From Diadophis punctatus similis (taxonomy: Eukaryota; Chordata; Lepidosauria; Squamata; Dipsadidae), in NCBI GenBank assembly GCA_023053685.1, contig JALIGW010000010.1:14905419-14969418 (forward strand): 64,000 nucleotides of DNA, given 5' to 3'. Within the stretch, counting starts at the first letter, position 1. Each line of letters starts with the position of its first letter. The position numbers and the translations under genes are program-made. Positions 1-55,138 of the stretch are shown here, piece after piece. A model generated the notes under the pieces. The model made no database searches. It saw only the letters and a program-made list of their open reading frames with translations, and had not been told where the DNA came from.

Positions 1-250
1 ATAATTTTATTGAATGATTTTTAAGATTGGAAAAAAAGAATGGTACATTTTAATTCTCTCTTGCTTTCTTATTGCATCAACGTTACAATAAGAACTGTAT
101 CTCAACTATTTTCAGGATCTGCTTCTAGCAACACAATGAGCAAACAAAAAATCAGTACACACAGATTTTACAAAAATATAATTCACACCATGTGCAGAAG
201 CATACCGGGAGACATCGATCCAATAATCTAATAGGCTTCCACATGCATAT

Positions 251-556
251 TCAAATAGCATATATGCTAATTGATGGCTTAAGATCAATAAGATTTATCC
301 CATCCATACGGTTGGGCTCAACTGGCACAAAATATAAATACAAGATTCCTAAATGTCTCAGATCAACATGGTACACCAGAAATGTTTTAGGTCCAGACCA
401 CACTGAATGAAATGGGACGTGCCTTGTGCTGTACAAACTAATCTCCCATTTATCATAGATAAAACTGATTAAAGGGTGAGTATCAGGTCCACCATCGTGT
501 CCTGCCATTCTGTTGGAAGGGGGGAGGGGAAAGGAGACTTGCTGGCATTTTTGCAT
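251..556 (-). other. Unassigned 101-codon open frame
   Basis: An open minus-strand frame of 101 codons with ordinary amino-acid composition (motifs such as FHSVWSGPKTF and LVYHVDLRHLG). I cannot place it in any family. It ends at a stop and I see no clear continuation. It could be a fragment of a retroelement, an old processed copy, or chance. No splice sites support it as an SMS exon. Confidence 0.2.
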
Positions 557-1182
557 GCTTTTGCTTTTGCTATACTGCTTGGGAATTAGGGAGGGTCATT
601 GTCTTCGGAGATGGAGCGGAGTCTCTCCCAGCAGGTTCCAGCCTGGTTTCAAGGCTACCATGCCCTGAGAGTAAACTGTTATCTGCCTAGTATCTCAGCT
701 TTCTCAAAACAACCGTGTGGCATCACATTGGCTACCAGTGGACTGGTTAGGGGCTTGGGCTTGGGGCTTGGGGAAACCAAAGAATTGTTTTGTGCTTTAC
801 ACGGGACTTTTCAGATTCTACCTTGCTTTCTTGCAATCACTTTCTCTCAGTAAAACTTCTTTCGATTCAACTTAATGGATTTAAGAGTCTTGCTTTCCTG
901 AGGGACCAGCTGGGGCAGGTACTTAGCGAGTTTCTAGCATATTGTCTATTTTTAATGTATATTTCTCCCTCTAGGAATATTAGTATCAAAGCTAAAAGAG
1001 CATGTAAGCACTAAGAACTCTTACATATATTTCAACTGTTCATATTTAACTTGGAAAAATAGTCCAGCCCATAGTTTTAACTGTTGTTTGATCTACTATT
1101 CTACCCTACTTACAATAAATACACAGACTGATTTTGATTGACATTTCACTACATACTAGTTAATTCAGTAACACTATATGCA

Positions 1183-1252
1183 TTTATTTATTCAATCAAT
1201 CACATTTATGTGGTCACCCATCTCACAACAAGAGACTCTGGGTGGTGTACAA
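1183..1252 (-). mobile_element. CR1-type LINE 3' end fragment
   Basis: On the minus strand it reads TTGTACACCACCCAGAGTC followed by GAGATGGGTG and AATAAATAAATG. This is the usual end of squamate CR1-group LINEs just before the short tandem tail. It is only a short remnant. Confidence 0.55.
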
Positions 1253-1445
1253 TAATGGTGTACCAATAATGGTACAACACTATAGCATTATTAAGTAGCT
1301 CGTAAATCTCTTTGCAGGTGGAAAGATAACAATTTATATCTTTCTATGTTGAAAAACAGATGATGAAAAAAGAAACTAAATAGTTCATTCCTTCTATAAC
1401 CAGGGTCAAGTACTTTCATACTAATTCTTATGCAGCAAAGACATA

Positions 1446-2090
1446 CCATATTTTTCGCACTATAAGATGCACTTCCCCCGTCCCCAAAAGTGGGTGAAAA
1501 TGTCTGTGCGTCTTATAGAGCGAATATTGTGGCAGGGGAGGGGGTTGGTGCAGCGGCATTTGCCGCCGCCTGTCACTGCTGCTGCCATTCGCCGCCGCCG
1601 GGGAACGCTGGAGCCTTCGCTGCCAAGCAGCTGATTGGCAGTTGAATCGGTCTCCCCGAATACCGCCGATCAGCTGTTCTAGGTGGCGGGGATACCCACC
1701 GCCTATTGTCGTTGCCACCTATTTCCGCTGCGGCAAATGGTGGTTACTGCGATAGGCGGCGGCGATCCCTGCCACCTAGAACAGCTGATCGGCGGTATTC
1801 CAGGAGGCCGATCCAACCGCCAATCAGCTGCTTGGCAGCAAAGGCTCCAGCGTTCCCCGGCGGCGGTGGCAGCTCAGCTCAGTTGACCGGTGGTGGGCGC
1901 AACGGAGCGGAGCCCTAACGAGCCACGTGCTGGGGCTGTGGTAACGTGCTGAAGCTGACCAGGCTATTTGCTACGACGACGCTAGCCGGATGAATACAGG
2001 ATGGATGCTGGGAGGCAGGCAGATTTTTCCCCCTTGTTTTCCTCCTCTAAAGCTAATGGTCCGGTGCGTCTTATAGTGTGAAAAATACAG
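1446..2090. mobile_element. TIR element of the 'ATAAGACGCAC' family, copy A
   Basis: Both ends carry the inverted sequence CCATATTTTTCGCACTATAA / TAGTGTGAAAAATACAG, flanked by TA on each side. The GC-rich core (about 1575-1880) is itself a long imperfect palindrome: the left arm with GCCAAGCAGCTGATTGGC reappears inverted near 1825. There is no transposase frame, so this is a non-autonomous, hairpin-forming element. The TA flanks suggest a Tc1/mariner-like mechanism, but the superfamily is not certain. Confidence 0.65.
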
Positions 2091-3148
2091 TAGATTTTAA
2101 ATTATTGTTAAATTATGATAGTGCTTTTGTGTCACTTTTTCATGGTGAAATTTTATTCACCATGAAAAAGTTGTAAAAATCCCAGTGAGTTAGAAGGTAT
2201 TATTAAAAAAATAACATCTACTCTTAATTTCTTTCAGGGAAGCACAGTGATCATTTGACAACAAATGCACAAGTAACACCATGATTATTAAATTGATGAA
2301 TGTTGAAGAAAAAAAATCTACAGTATCACACTAAATGCTAATATTGACTTTTAAAACCGGTGTTCAAAGTTCTAAAATAAACATAATAAAATGATCACAT
2401 TCTAAAGGTTCAGTGCATTCAGCAGCTATAATTTTGCTGCTAATTCAGCTAAGTTGATTTTCAAAAATAACACACTAGTTCATCAAAATATACATTGTGC
2501 ATTTGCTTTTAAATTAAAATAATAAAAAACATTTAAAGAATTATCAATTGATAGTGTGACTAAGTTTCAAAATAATCTACAGCATATAATTTAGAGTCAA
2601 GACACCAAGACAAAGCATGTGGCAAGCCTACACATTTCATGCAGCATGTGTAGCGCAGTCTTTCAGCTTCAAATATCAGTCTTCTTCCAAATAGTATAAA
2701 ATACCCATCTAAAAAATAATCAAGGAATCCAATATTTTGTTTTCTCATAAGCTTAAGTTTCCCAATACGTATATGAAAATATCATTTAAAAATAAATCTT
2801 CATTACTTCCAAAATAAAACAAGAAACTCATTTTAGCATACTTCATCCTGTACATCTCAGATATGTATATTTTTAAAAAATGATTATACTGCTAAGCAGA
2901 AATTCTTTGATGATTCATTAAGACATTAAAATTATGATTGCTGAAGCATCAGGAAAACTTGCATTAAAAAGTTGTAATAGAATGTTAGTGTGTACAAATA
3001 TTTGTATATTTGCAGGATTATGAGTTTTTGCCCAAGAATTTCTAATATTAAGACAGTACACTGTGTTAAGCCATAATATACTTTAGGCTTAATGTGTCAT
3101 TCTGGTTAAGCCAGCTATGATTTAACACCAACTGAAATAGGATTGTTA

Positions 3149-46679
<43,531 letters not shown>

Positions 46680-47299
46680 CTAGACAAAGAAAAAAATGGG
46701 TTAATAAATACATAATGATATTTAGTGCATTTTGTCATGATATTCTTATCAGATTTATGAGCATAAAATGATGACTGTTTAACTTCTATACCATTTATCA
46801 AGTATTGGAAAACCAGTTAAGATTCCTTATGTATCTTCTTTTAATAAATATTGATAAAGAAATTTTGTTTTCTGTGAAGGTGGCATACCTAACAACTTAA
46901 CAGCATTTTTAGTAAAGATTTGTTTCCCAATTGTTTTAAAACAGAACAGAATAGAATTCTTTATTGGCCAAGTGTGATTGGACAAACAAGGAATTTGTCT
47001 CCGGTGCATAAGCTCTCAATGTATACGCAGGCAACAAGTAATAAATCATGATCACAAAATACAATCATCATAAATCATAAGATACAACCCTCAGTGATAG
47101 TCATAGGATACTAAATAAAAGCAATCAATATAAATCATGGCATACAAACAACAGTTATAGTCATAAGAAGCTAAGGAAATAAGTAATAGGAAAGATGAGA
47201 AGGATAATAGTAATACAGTCCTACTACGTGGTTTGACATCCCAGGGCATAAAACAGTGTTGTGGGAATTAGTTGTTTAGCAGAGTGCAATGCCCTATAG

Positions 47300-48054
47300 C
47301 AGGGGTCCTCAAACTACAGCCCGCTGGCCGGATACGGCCTGCCGAAGACATTACTCTGGTCCACACGGGACCACGAGGCTGCCCCACCCACATTGCCTCA
47401 CCCACCCCCACCCTTCAGCCAAGTGCAGGACTTACCTTCGCAAGCCCCACGGGATGGAACTGGAAGGTAAGGCAAATGTTTTTGGCCAGCGGTGCTTCTG
47501 GAGGCGAGGGAGGCCAAAAATGGGCCACACGGAGGCCTCCTGGGGCCTCCGTGCGGCCGGCAGTGCTGCAGGAGGACTTGATTGGAGGAGGGCCGCCTGC
47601 TCGCCCACCCGACTAGTCTTCAAGTTTCAAGCAACAAGAGATGTGTTAGTTTGGGGGGGACCGTGAGATTGCTCCACCTCCCCGCCGGCCAGCTAATTTT
47701 CAGTGCACCACTTGTCAGCCTCCAGATGTCAGATTCCCACCACCCAGCACCAGTTCAGAGGTTCCTTCCCTCCCCCGGGGGGGGGGGGAGGAGAGAGAGA
47801 GAGAGAGACAGAGACAGAGAGGAGAAGGGGGGAAGAGAGAGATAGGCAGAGAAAGAGAGAGGAGACACAGAGACAAATAGACACAGAGAGAGAGAGAGAA
47901 AGGGAGGGAAAGAGAGAGACAAGAGACAGACAGACAGACACACACACACACACAGAGAGAGAGAAGGGGGGAAGAGAGAGATAGGCAGAGAAAGAGAGAG
48001 AGAGGAGACACAGAGACAGATAGACAGAGAGAGAGAGATAAAGGGAGGGAAAGA

Positions 48055-48117
<63 letters not shown>

Positions 48118-48440
48118 TTGATTGTAAATTCCTTGGGGCTGAGAAGAATTGCTGCAAAACTGAGTTTCCTGAAGTGGACGACTAGACTCCTAAACAACTT
48201 AAAAATGATCTAGTAAAAAGAAGAGTCAACCAAAAGAGCAACATGCAAACAAAAGCAAATAAAACACCTCCAGGAGCAAAACAAATTAAAGTTTAATTTA
48301 TGTGTATTGTTTAATGGACTGCTAAATTGTCCACGCCCACCCAGTCACATGACCACCTAGCCACGCCCACCCAGCCCGTCCAGCTCCCCAACAGTCTGAG
48401 GGACTGTGAATTGGCCATTTAAAAAGTTTGAGGACCTCTG
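47300..48440. mobile_element. Non-autonomous hAT element with perfect target duplication
   Basis: Starts CAGGGGTCCTCAAACTACAG and ends AAAAGTTTGAGGACCTCTG. CCCTATAG is repeated on both sides (47292-47299 and 48441-48448). 1141 bases, expanded by a GA/CA microsatellite inside. Long open frames on either strand here come from that repeat. Confidence 0.93.
47790..48113. repeat. Compound (GA)n/(CA)n microsatellite
   Basis: More than 300 bases of GAGA and CACA runs with a duplicated block (AGAGAGATAGGCAGAGAAAG near 47836 and 47976), inside the hAT element. Confidence 0.93.
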
Positions 48441-49218
48441 CCCTATAGTGTCATTTTGAGGGAAGAGGTTGAAAGAGTTTATGTCCAGGATGTGAGGGAG
48501 TCTGTAGATGTTTTCACAGCCCTCTTTCTGGCTCATGCAGCATACAGGTCCTCAATGAAAGGCAGGCTGGTTGCAATTATTTTTTCAGCAGTCCAAACAT
48601 TGAAGTCTGTCTTGTTTGCTATCCAAACCAGAGAGTTATGAAACCAATTACTGCTGTATCATCTGCAAACTTCAGTACTTTAAGAGAGGGATCCTTTGAG
48701 ATGCAGTCGTTAGTATAGACAGAAAAGAGTAATGGGAAGAGCACACAGGCCTGGGGGGCACCTGTGTTAATTGTACAGCTATCTGATGTGATTTTGCCTA
48801 GCTTTACCTGCTGCTTCCCATCTGTTAGAAAGCTTATGATCCACACTGACCAAGTGTAATCACACAGAGTTAGCTGAGTCAGTTTAGTAAGAATATCTGG
48901 AATGATGGTATTGAATGCTGAGCTGAAGTCTACAAAAAAGACCCTTGCATAGGTCCTTGGAGATTCAAGATGTTGTAAGATATAGTGCAGTGCCATATTA
49001 ACAGCATCATCTGCCGATCTATTTGCTCGGTTGGCAAATTGCAAGGAGTCTAACAGCAGTTCTGTGATGGTTTTCAAGTGGACCAGCACTAACCTTTCAA
49101 AGGTTTTCATAACTATGGACGTCAGAGTAACCAGTCTGTAGTTGTTCAGCTATCGTATGTTCCGGCGTATAAGACGACTGGGCGTATAAGACGAGCCCCA
49201 ACTTTTCCAGTTAAAATA

Positions 49219-52200
49219 TAGTTTAAGTTTAAGTTTAATTAAATTTATATACCGCCCTTCTCCAGGGGACTCAGGGCGGTGAACAGCCAAGTAAAAAAAC
49301 ATTAAAATACATTTAAGCCAAGTAAAAAACATTAAAATACATTTAAAATAAAATATTCAATGTGGCCCTAATTTAATACAATTAAAATTTAGTAAAATCT
49401 TAAAATTTTAAAAACCCCAAAAACTTTTTCACGCCAGCCCGGCTTGATAAAAATAATACGTCTTGAGGGCACGGCGGAAGGTGGACAGGTCGTGAATTGT
49501 TCTTAAGTCTGGAGGGAGCTGATTCCAGAGGGTGGGTGCTCCCACAGAGAAGGCCCTCCCCCTGGGCGTCACCAGCCTACACTGCTTGGCTGATGGCACC
49601 CCGAGGAGGCCCTCTCTGTGGGAGCGCACTGGTCGATGGGAGGCAGTTTGTGGCAGCAGGCAGTCTTGGAGATACCTAGGTCCAATGCCATGGAGCGCTT
49701 TAAAGGTAGTAACAAGCACCTTGAAGCGCACCCGGTAGACCACCGGAAGCCAGTGCAGCTCGCGCAGGAGGGGTTATATGGGAGCGCCAATTAGCCCCTG
49801 AAACCACCCGCGCGGCCGCATTCTGGATCAGTTGGAGCCTCTGGGTGCTCTTCATGGGGAGCCCCATGTAGAGAGCATTACAGTAGTCCAGACGCGACGT
49901 GACCAGGGCATGGGTGACTGTGCACAGGGAATCCCGATCCAGAAAGGGCCGCAACTGGCGTATCAGGCGGACCTGATAAAAGGCCGCCCTGGTCACAGCT
50001 GTCAGATGGTCCTCTAAGGACAGCTGTGGATCCAGGAGGACACCCAGATTGCGAGCCCTTTCGGCGGGGGCTAGAGACTCGCCCCCGATAGTCAGAGATG
50101 GAATCATCTGACTATATCGAGACGCTGGGAACCACAGCCACTCCGTCTTGGAAGGGTTGAGCCTGAGTCGGTTTCTCCCCATCCAGATCCGCACAGCTTC
50201 CAGGCACCGGGACATCACTTCAAGGGCATCATTGGGGTGGCCTGGGGTGGAAATGTACAGCTGTGTATCATCGGCGTACTGATGGTACTTCACCCCAAAG
50301 CCACGGATGATCTCACCCAGCGGCTTCACATAGATGTTGAACAGAAGGGGCGAGAGAATCGACCCCTGGGGCACTCCATATGTAAGAGGTCTCGAGGACG
50401 ACCTCTGCCCTCCTGCCAATACAAACTGCGACCGGTTGGAGAGAAAGGAGGAGAACCAACGAAAAACGGTGCCCCCTATCCCTAACTCTTCCAGCCGGTG
50501 CAGCATGATACCATGGTCGATGGTATCAAAAGCCGCTGAGAGGTCTAATAGGACCAGGACAGAGGAACAACCCCTGTCCCGAGCCCTCCAGAGATCATCA
50601 GCCAATGCGACCAATGCCGTTTCCGTGCTGTGCCCGGCCCTGAAACCCGACTGGAACGGATCTAGGTATGATGATTCCTCCAAGTACTGGGGAAACTGTC
50701 GTGCGACCACACTCTCAACAACCTTCGCCACGAAGCGAAGGTTGGAGACAGGGCGATAGTTAGCTAAAATTGCTGGGTCCAGGGAGGGCTTCTTGAGGAG
50801 AGGCCTCACCACCGCTTCTTTCAAAGCCGTGGGGAAGTAACCCTCCCCCAAAGAAGCGTTAATAATTCCCTGGAGCCAGCCTCGTGTAATCTCCCGGGTA
50901 GCCAGCACTAACCAGGAGGGACACGGGTCCAATAAACATGTGGCTGCACTGAGCCTCCCCAGAATCTTGTCCACATCCTCAGGGGTCACCGAGTCAAACT
51001 CTTCCCAGATAACGTTCTCAAGACTATTCCCTGTCACCGCGTCCGTATCCACCCAGTTGGAGTCCAGTTCCCCCTGAATCTGAGCGATTTTGTCATGTAG
51101 ATATCGTCCAAAGTCCTCAGCCCTGCCTTCCAGGGGATCCTCCCGCGCTTCTTGATGGAGTAAGGAATGGATCACCCTGAACAGGGCTGTTGGACGATTC
51201 TCTGATGACGCGATAAGAGCAGAAAAATACTTCGATTTCTCCGCTTTTATCGCCACTAGGTAGGTCTTAATATGCGACCTTACCAGTGTTCGATCAGATT
51301 CAGAGAGACTGGCCCTCCAACCGCTCTCTAGGCGTCTTTTCCGGCGCTTCATCTCCCTCAGCTCCTCAGTAAACCAGGGAGCCGAGCGGGATCGGAGCCG
51401 AGTCAGAGGCCGTAAAGGCACAACTCGGTCCAAGGCCCCACCGGCCGCCCTGTCCCAGGCGGCAACCAGGTCCTCGGCCGAGTTGAGGGCTAGATCATCA
51501 GGAAGTGGCCCAAGCTCCGTCTGGAACCTGTCCGGGTCCATCAGGCGCCTGGGGCGGACCCATCTAACTGGTTCCGCCTCCCTGCGGCATGGGGAAGCGG
51601 TATGGAGGTCTAGGTGAAGGAGTGAGTGATCTGACCATGACAAGGGTTTAATGACTACATCCCCTATATCAAGACCACTCAACCACTGGCCAGAGACAAA
51701 AATTAGGTCTAGAGTGTGTCCTCCCTCATGTGTGGGGCCATGAACTAACTGGGTTAGGTCCATGGCCGTCATGGAAGCCAAGAACTCCCGAGCCAACTCA
51801 GATGTTTCACCAACGGATGGCAGGTTGAAATCTCCCATGACCAAAAGCCTGGGTGTGTCAACCGCCACCGTGGCTATCGTGTCGAGTAGCTCAGGCAGGG
51901 CAGCTGCTACACGGCAGGGAGCCAGGTACGTAAGCAGCAAGCCCTTCTGAACCCCATGGCCCCATTTCACAAGGAGGGACTCACAACCAGCTATCTGTGG
52001 CACAGTGGTCTCCCTTGGCCCAAGACCCTCATTAATAACAACCGCCACCCCCCCGCCCCTCCCCTGAGCCCTCGGCTGATGGAATGCTCTGAAACCTGGT
52101 GGGCAAATCTCCACCAGAGGGACACCTCCCTCCGGCCCCAACCAGGTCTCCGTGATACCCGCCAGGTCCATTCCCCCCTCAACAATAAGATCATGAATGA

Positions 52201-52520
52201 GGGGGCCTTTATTTACCATGGACCTGGCATTGCATAGCATCAGCCGAAGACTCGGGTCCTGAGTATCTAAGCCACCCAGTATCCGGGGTGAGCTGTAGAG
52301 ACCGGGACGCGCAATCGCTTTTAAGCAGCGAGTGCGCATCCCCGATACATGATGTGGTCTCTTGCTCCCGATTCCATATCTGCCCCTTCCCATCACCGTG
52401 CTGATGGCACAACCCTCATTCAAATGTCCATTTTCCATAGACTGCTCCCCAATCCCTCGCCCAACATCCTCTCGCTCGTTACCCCCTGCCGGGCTATGCG
52501 CCAGCCTAGGAGGATTCCCC
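49219..52520 (-). mobile_element. CR1 LINE, nearly full length
   Basis: The 3' end on the minus strand reads CACCGCCCTGAGTCCCCTGG then GGGCGGTATATAAATTTAAT, a typical CR1 terminus, with a short AAACTT-type tail. The 5' limit is near the poly-C run at 52517. It contains one long open frame. It is inserted in a TIR element, which is inserted in a Rex1-like LINE. Confidence 0.93.
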
Positions 52521-52597
52521 CCCCCCCAATTATACTCGTCGTATAAGACTACCCCTCCTACCATCTTTCTTTTTCTGTGTTTCTTCCTTCCTAACAT
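49429..52597 (-). CDS. CR1 ORF2 protein, 965 codons open plus C-terminal frameshift
   Basis: The open frame 49700-52597 carries an AP endonuclease (LRLMLCNARSMVNKG, GITETWLGPEG, VMGDFNLPSV, SWSDHSLLHLDL; roughly residues 120-340) and a reverse transcriptase (FQSGFRAGHSTETALVAL, LLDLSAAFDTIDHGIML, GVPQGSILSPLLFNIYV, catalytic YADDTQLYIS; roughly residues 560-870). A single frameshift between about 49740 and 49790 moves the last 100 residues (FKVLVTTFKALHG, LWNQLPPDLRTI, ending FYQAGLA) to another frame. The first 25-30 codons read through flanking sequence. This is the best-preserved LINE in the window. The family copies its own RNA into new genomic sites. Confidence 0.94.
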
Positions 52598-52700
52598 CTT
52601 TCTTTCTTTCTTTCTCTTTCTTTCTGTCTGTCTTCCTTCCTACCATCTTTCTTTCTTTCTTTCTTTTTTCTTTGTCTTCTTTCTTCCTTCTTCCTTCCTT
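52565..52700. repeat. (CTTT)n-type pyrimidine microsatellite
   Basis: Interrupted CTTT/CTTC repeats of about 135 bases next to the 5' end of the CR1. Confidence 0.9.
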
Positions 52701-53221
52701 TTCACACTTTATTGCATACTTTCCTACAAGTAAGAATCCATCTGATGCCTTTGCTATGCATTTTATGACAAAGAACCAATAACAGGAACCCTTTTCTTCT
52801 ACCTTGGATTTTTTAATTTCTTCACAATTGCAAGCTTTGTGATAGACTATTAGGCAACATATGCCTTGTACTGTGAAAACTACTTTGCTCTCTGTAGAAC
52901 AAATCAAGAAACTTTCTGGCAACCCTCCAATATTGTCCAATAGGGACAATGGGATATTGAGAGAATCCCTGTCTGTGCTGTTTACCGTATTTTTCGGAGT
53001 ATAAGACGCACCGGAGTATAAGACGCACCTTAGTTTTGGGGGAGGAAAACAAGGAAAAAAGGCCTCTGCCTCCCAGCAATTTGCCAAACAGCAAACAGTA
53101 CAGATGATATACACTGCTTGCTGTGTATTTCTGTGCATGTGTGCCTGACCCATAGAAATAGCAAAGAATTGGAGAAATGTACATAATGCCAGAAAGTTTT
53201 CTTAAATGTAATCACACCAAC

Positions 53222-53338
53222 TCCTCCAATAATAACAGAGCTGGAAGGGACCTTGGAGGTCTTCTAGTCCAACCCCCTGCTTAGGCAGAAACCCTACACC
53301 ACTTCAGTTCTAACTTCAGTTCTAATTGTCCTAACTGT
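53222..53338 (-). mobile_element. CR1-type 3' fragment
   Basis: AGCTGGAAGGGACCTTGGAG and CTTCTAGTCCAACCCCCTGC are the reverse complement of the conserved CR1 3' region known from birds and reptiles. Confidence 0.6.
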
Positions 53339-53599
53339 CAGGAAATTTACTGAACAGGACACTATTACATTTCAGATTATACTTTTACAGATCTTTAAAT
53401 TTTATGTGGCTTTCTGGAAGTATACATTCTCTGCTATTTAAAAGAAGATGCAAAAGCACTGGGCCTCTTCAGAGCAAGCACTTATTTTAAAAAGCTTCTT
53501 CATTTTGTTAAGTTGTCTAGAACAATAATAAAGCAGTCTTTAAAAAATAAGTCTAATAATTTGAACACTCTACAAACATTTAACAAAGTGACAGAATCT

Positions 53600-53690
53600 G
53601 CCTCTACCTAGGATAGAACTCACAACCTCCTGATTGTGAGGCAAGAGCTCTTTCCTCTAGGCCACAGCAGCTTGCAGCTTACTTCCTTTC
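53600..53690 (-). mobile_element. tRNA-derived SINE head, minus strand
   Basis: On the minus strand GCTGTGGCCTAGAGGAAAGA looks like an A-box region and GGTTGTGAGTTCTATCC like a B box, with CTCACAA in the anticodon position. It does not fold as a complete tRNA (acceptor stem not paired), so I call it a SINE and not a tRNA gene. Confidence 0.5.
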
Positions 53691-54080
53691 AATTTCAGCA
53701 GACAAACATTGCCAGAAGTTTATTTCAATTTGTCTCCTCACAGCCACCCACCATAGTTAGCTTCATTTTACCACGTGGCTTCTGAGTCAGCTGTGTGTCG
53801 GGAGGCAGATACTTTCTTCTTGTGTTAATCAGGCTTTGCCCTGTTTGCTGTAAGAGGTAAATTGCTGGCAGGCAGAGGCCAAAGGGTGGGGGTGACTGGG
53901 TGGGTGGGGCTACATTCAGTGTATAAGACGCACCCAAGTTTTCACCCTCTTTTTGAGGGTAAAAAGGTGCGTCTTATACTCCGAAAAATACGGTAATTTG
54001 TTGCTGCTGTAGCAGCTTCCTTGCTCCACAGTGATATTTGTCTCTGAGTTGGTGGTTTCCATCATAGCATTGGTAATGAT

Positions 54081-54127
<47 letters not shown>

Positions 54128-54295
54128 CTTTCTTTCTTTCTTTCTTTTGTCTGTCTTCCTTCCTTCCTAATTTCTTTCTTTCTTTCTTTCTGCCTGTCTT
54201 CCTCCCTCCCTCCTTCCTTCCTTCCTTTTCTTTCTTTCTGTCTGTCTGTCTGTCTTCCTTCTTCCTTCCCTCCCTTTCTTTCTTTCTTTCTCCCT
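54081..54295. repeat. (CTTT)n/(CTTC)n/(CTGT)n microsatellite
   Basis: About 215 bases of pyrimidine-rich tetranucleotide repeats. Frames on both strands are artefacts. Confidence 0.95.
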
Positions 54296-55138
54296 GCAAA
54301 CCAATCCCCACCGTGGCTCCTTTCTCCCTCACCCAGCCCTCTTCCAAGACGCCAAGTGCGGGGAACCACACCAAGTGAGGTAAGTGGGTGGGTTGCTCCC
54401 CTCCCCTCCCCTTGGAGGAAGAAGGAGCCTCTGTTGCCATCTCCCGCGGGGCTCTAGCCACCTGACTGAGTCCCCGACCGCGGCGCCGGCAGGGTTAACA
54501 CGCATGGGAGGGAAGGAGAGTGTGCGCTACCGCCACCGCTGCTATCACTGCTCCGATATTTCTTTGGTGGGCGCGCGCGGGAGGGACCGCGGAGCAGAGG
54601 CACCCGGCGAGCGGGGCGAGAGGCGCGGGGATGCCAGAAGTGGCGGCGTCGGCGGCAGGCTCCTGCCCGCGTCTCCCGCCCGCCTCTTGCCTTAAGCCGC
54701 CGGGCACCTCTGCTCCGTGCTCCCTCCCGTGCGCGCCCACCTGCTGGGAAGACTGCAGCTGGCGGTGGCAGCGGCAGCCTTCCCAGCAGGAGACTGAGAC
54801 GCAGGGTGGCGTCGGGGCTCCGGGGCTCCTTCGGCTGCTTGGCTGGAGAACGGCGGGGATGCAGCCGCGGCTGTTTTTGAGCTCCCCCCAGCTCGGAAGT
54901 TTCAGTACCCGACGTATAAGATGACCCCCGACTTTTAAGATTTTCAAGAGGTAAAAAGTCATCTTATACGCCAAAACATATGGTACATGGGATGAAAGTA
55001 ATGTGTTTGAAGAAAGAAGAAACATCTCTAGTGATTTATTAACAATGTGGGTGTAGATGGGGGAACAAACTTTCAAGCAAGGAGGAGTTACCTTGTCGGG
55101 GCCTGGTGCTTTTCCAGGCTTTTCTCTGTGAAATAGAC

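Larger units (their letters stand above)
52985..53993. mobile_element. TIR element of the 'ATAAGACGCAC' family, copy F
   Basis: Left CCGTATTTTTCGGAGTATAA followed by a second partial motif as in copy C; right TTATACTCCGAAAAATACGG; TA on both sides. It carries a CR1 3' fragment and a tRNA SINE inside. Confidence 0.7.
49153..54982. mobile_element. TIR element variant 'GGCGTATAAGACGAC', enlarged by nested insertions
   Basis: Left end CGTATGTTCCGGCGTATAAG and right end CTTATACGCCAAAACATATG are inverted matches, and the Rex1-like LINE resumes right outside both with TA at the borders. The GC-rich interior at about 54470-54850 is palindromic (GGCGCGCGCGGGAGGGACCG with its inverted mate near 54735). 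CR1 49219-52520 and TIR element 52985-53993 lie within it. This reading rests on matching ends 5.8 kb apart. Confidence 0.6.

Noticed and set aside
47715..48197. 160-codon frame rich in Ser/Leu with CVCVCV
   Set aside because: It is a translation of the GA/CA microsatellite inside a hAT element.
53600..53690. Possible tRNA gene on the minus strand
   Set aside because: A- and B-box-like segments exist but the acceptor stem does not pair and the sequence matches SINE heads better.
54300..54920. GC-rich block as a possible CpG-island promoter or SMS exon 1
   Set aside because: It is palindromic, bounded by TIR sequence and inside a Rex1-like LINE; no STLDFMLGAK-like coding sequence is present.
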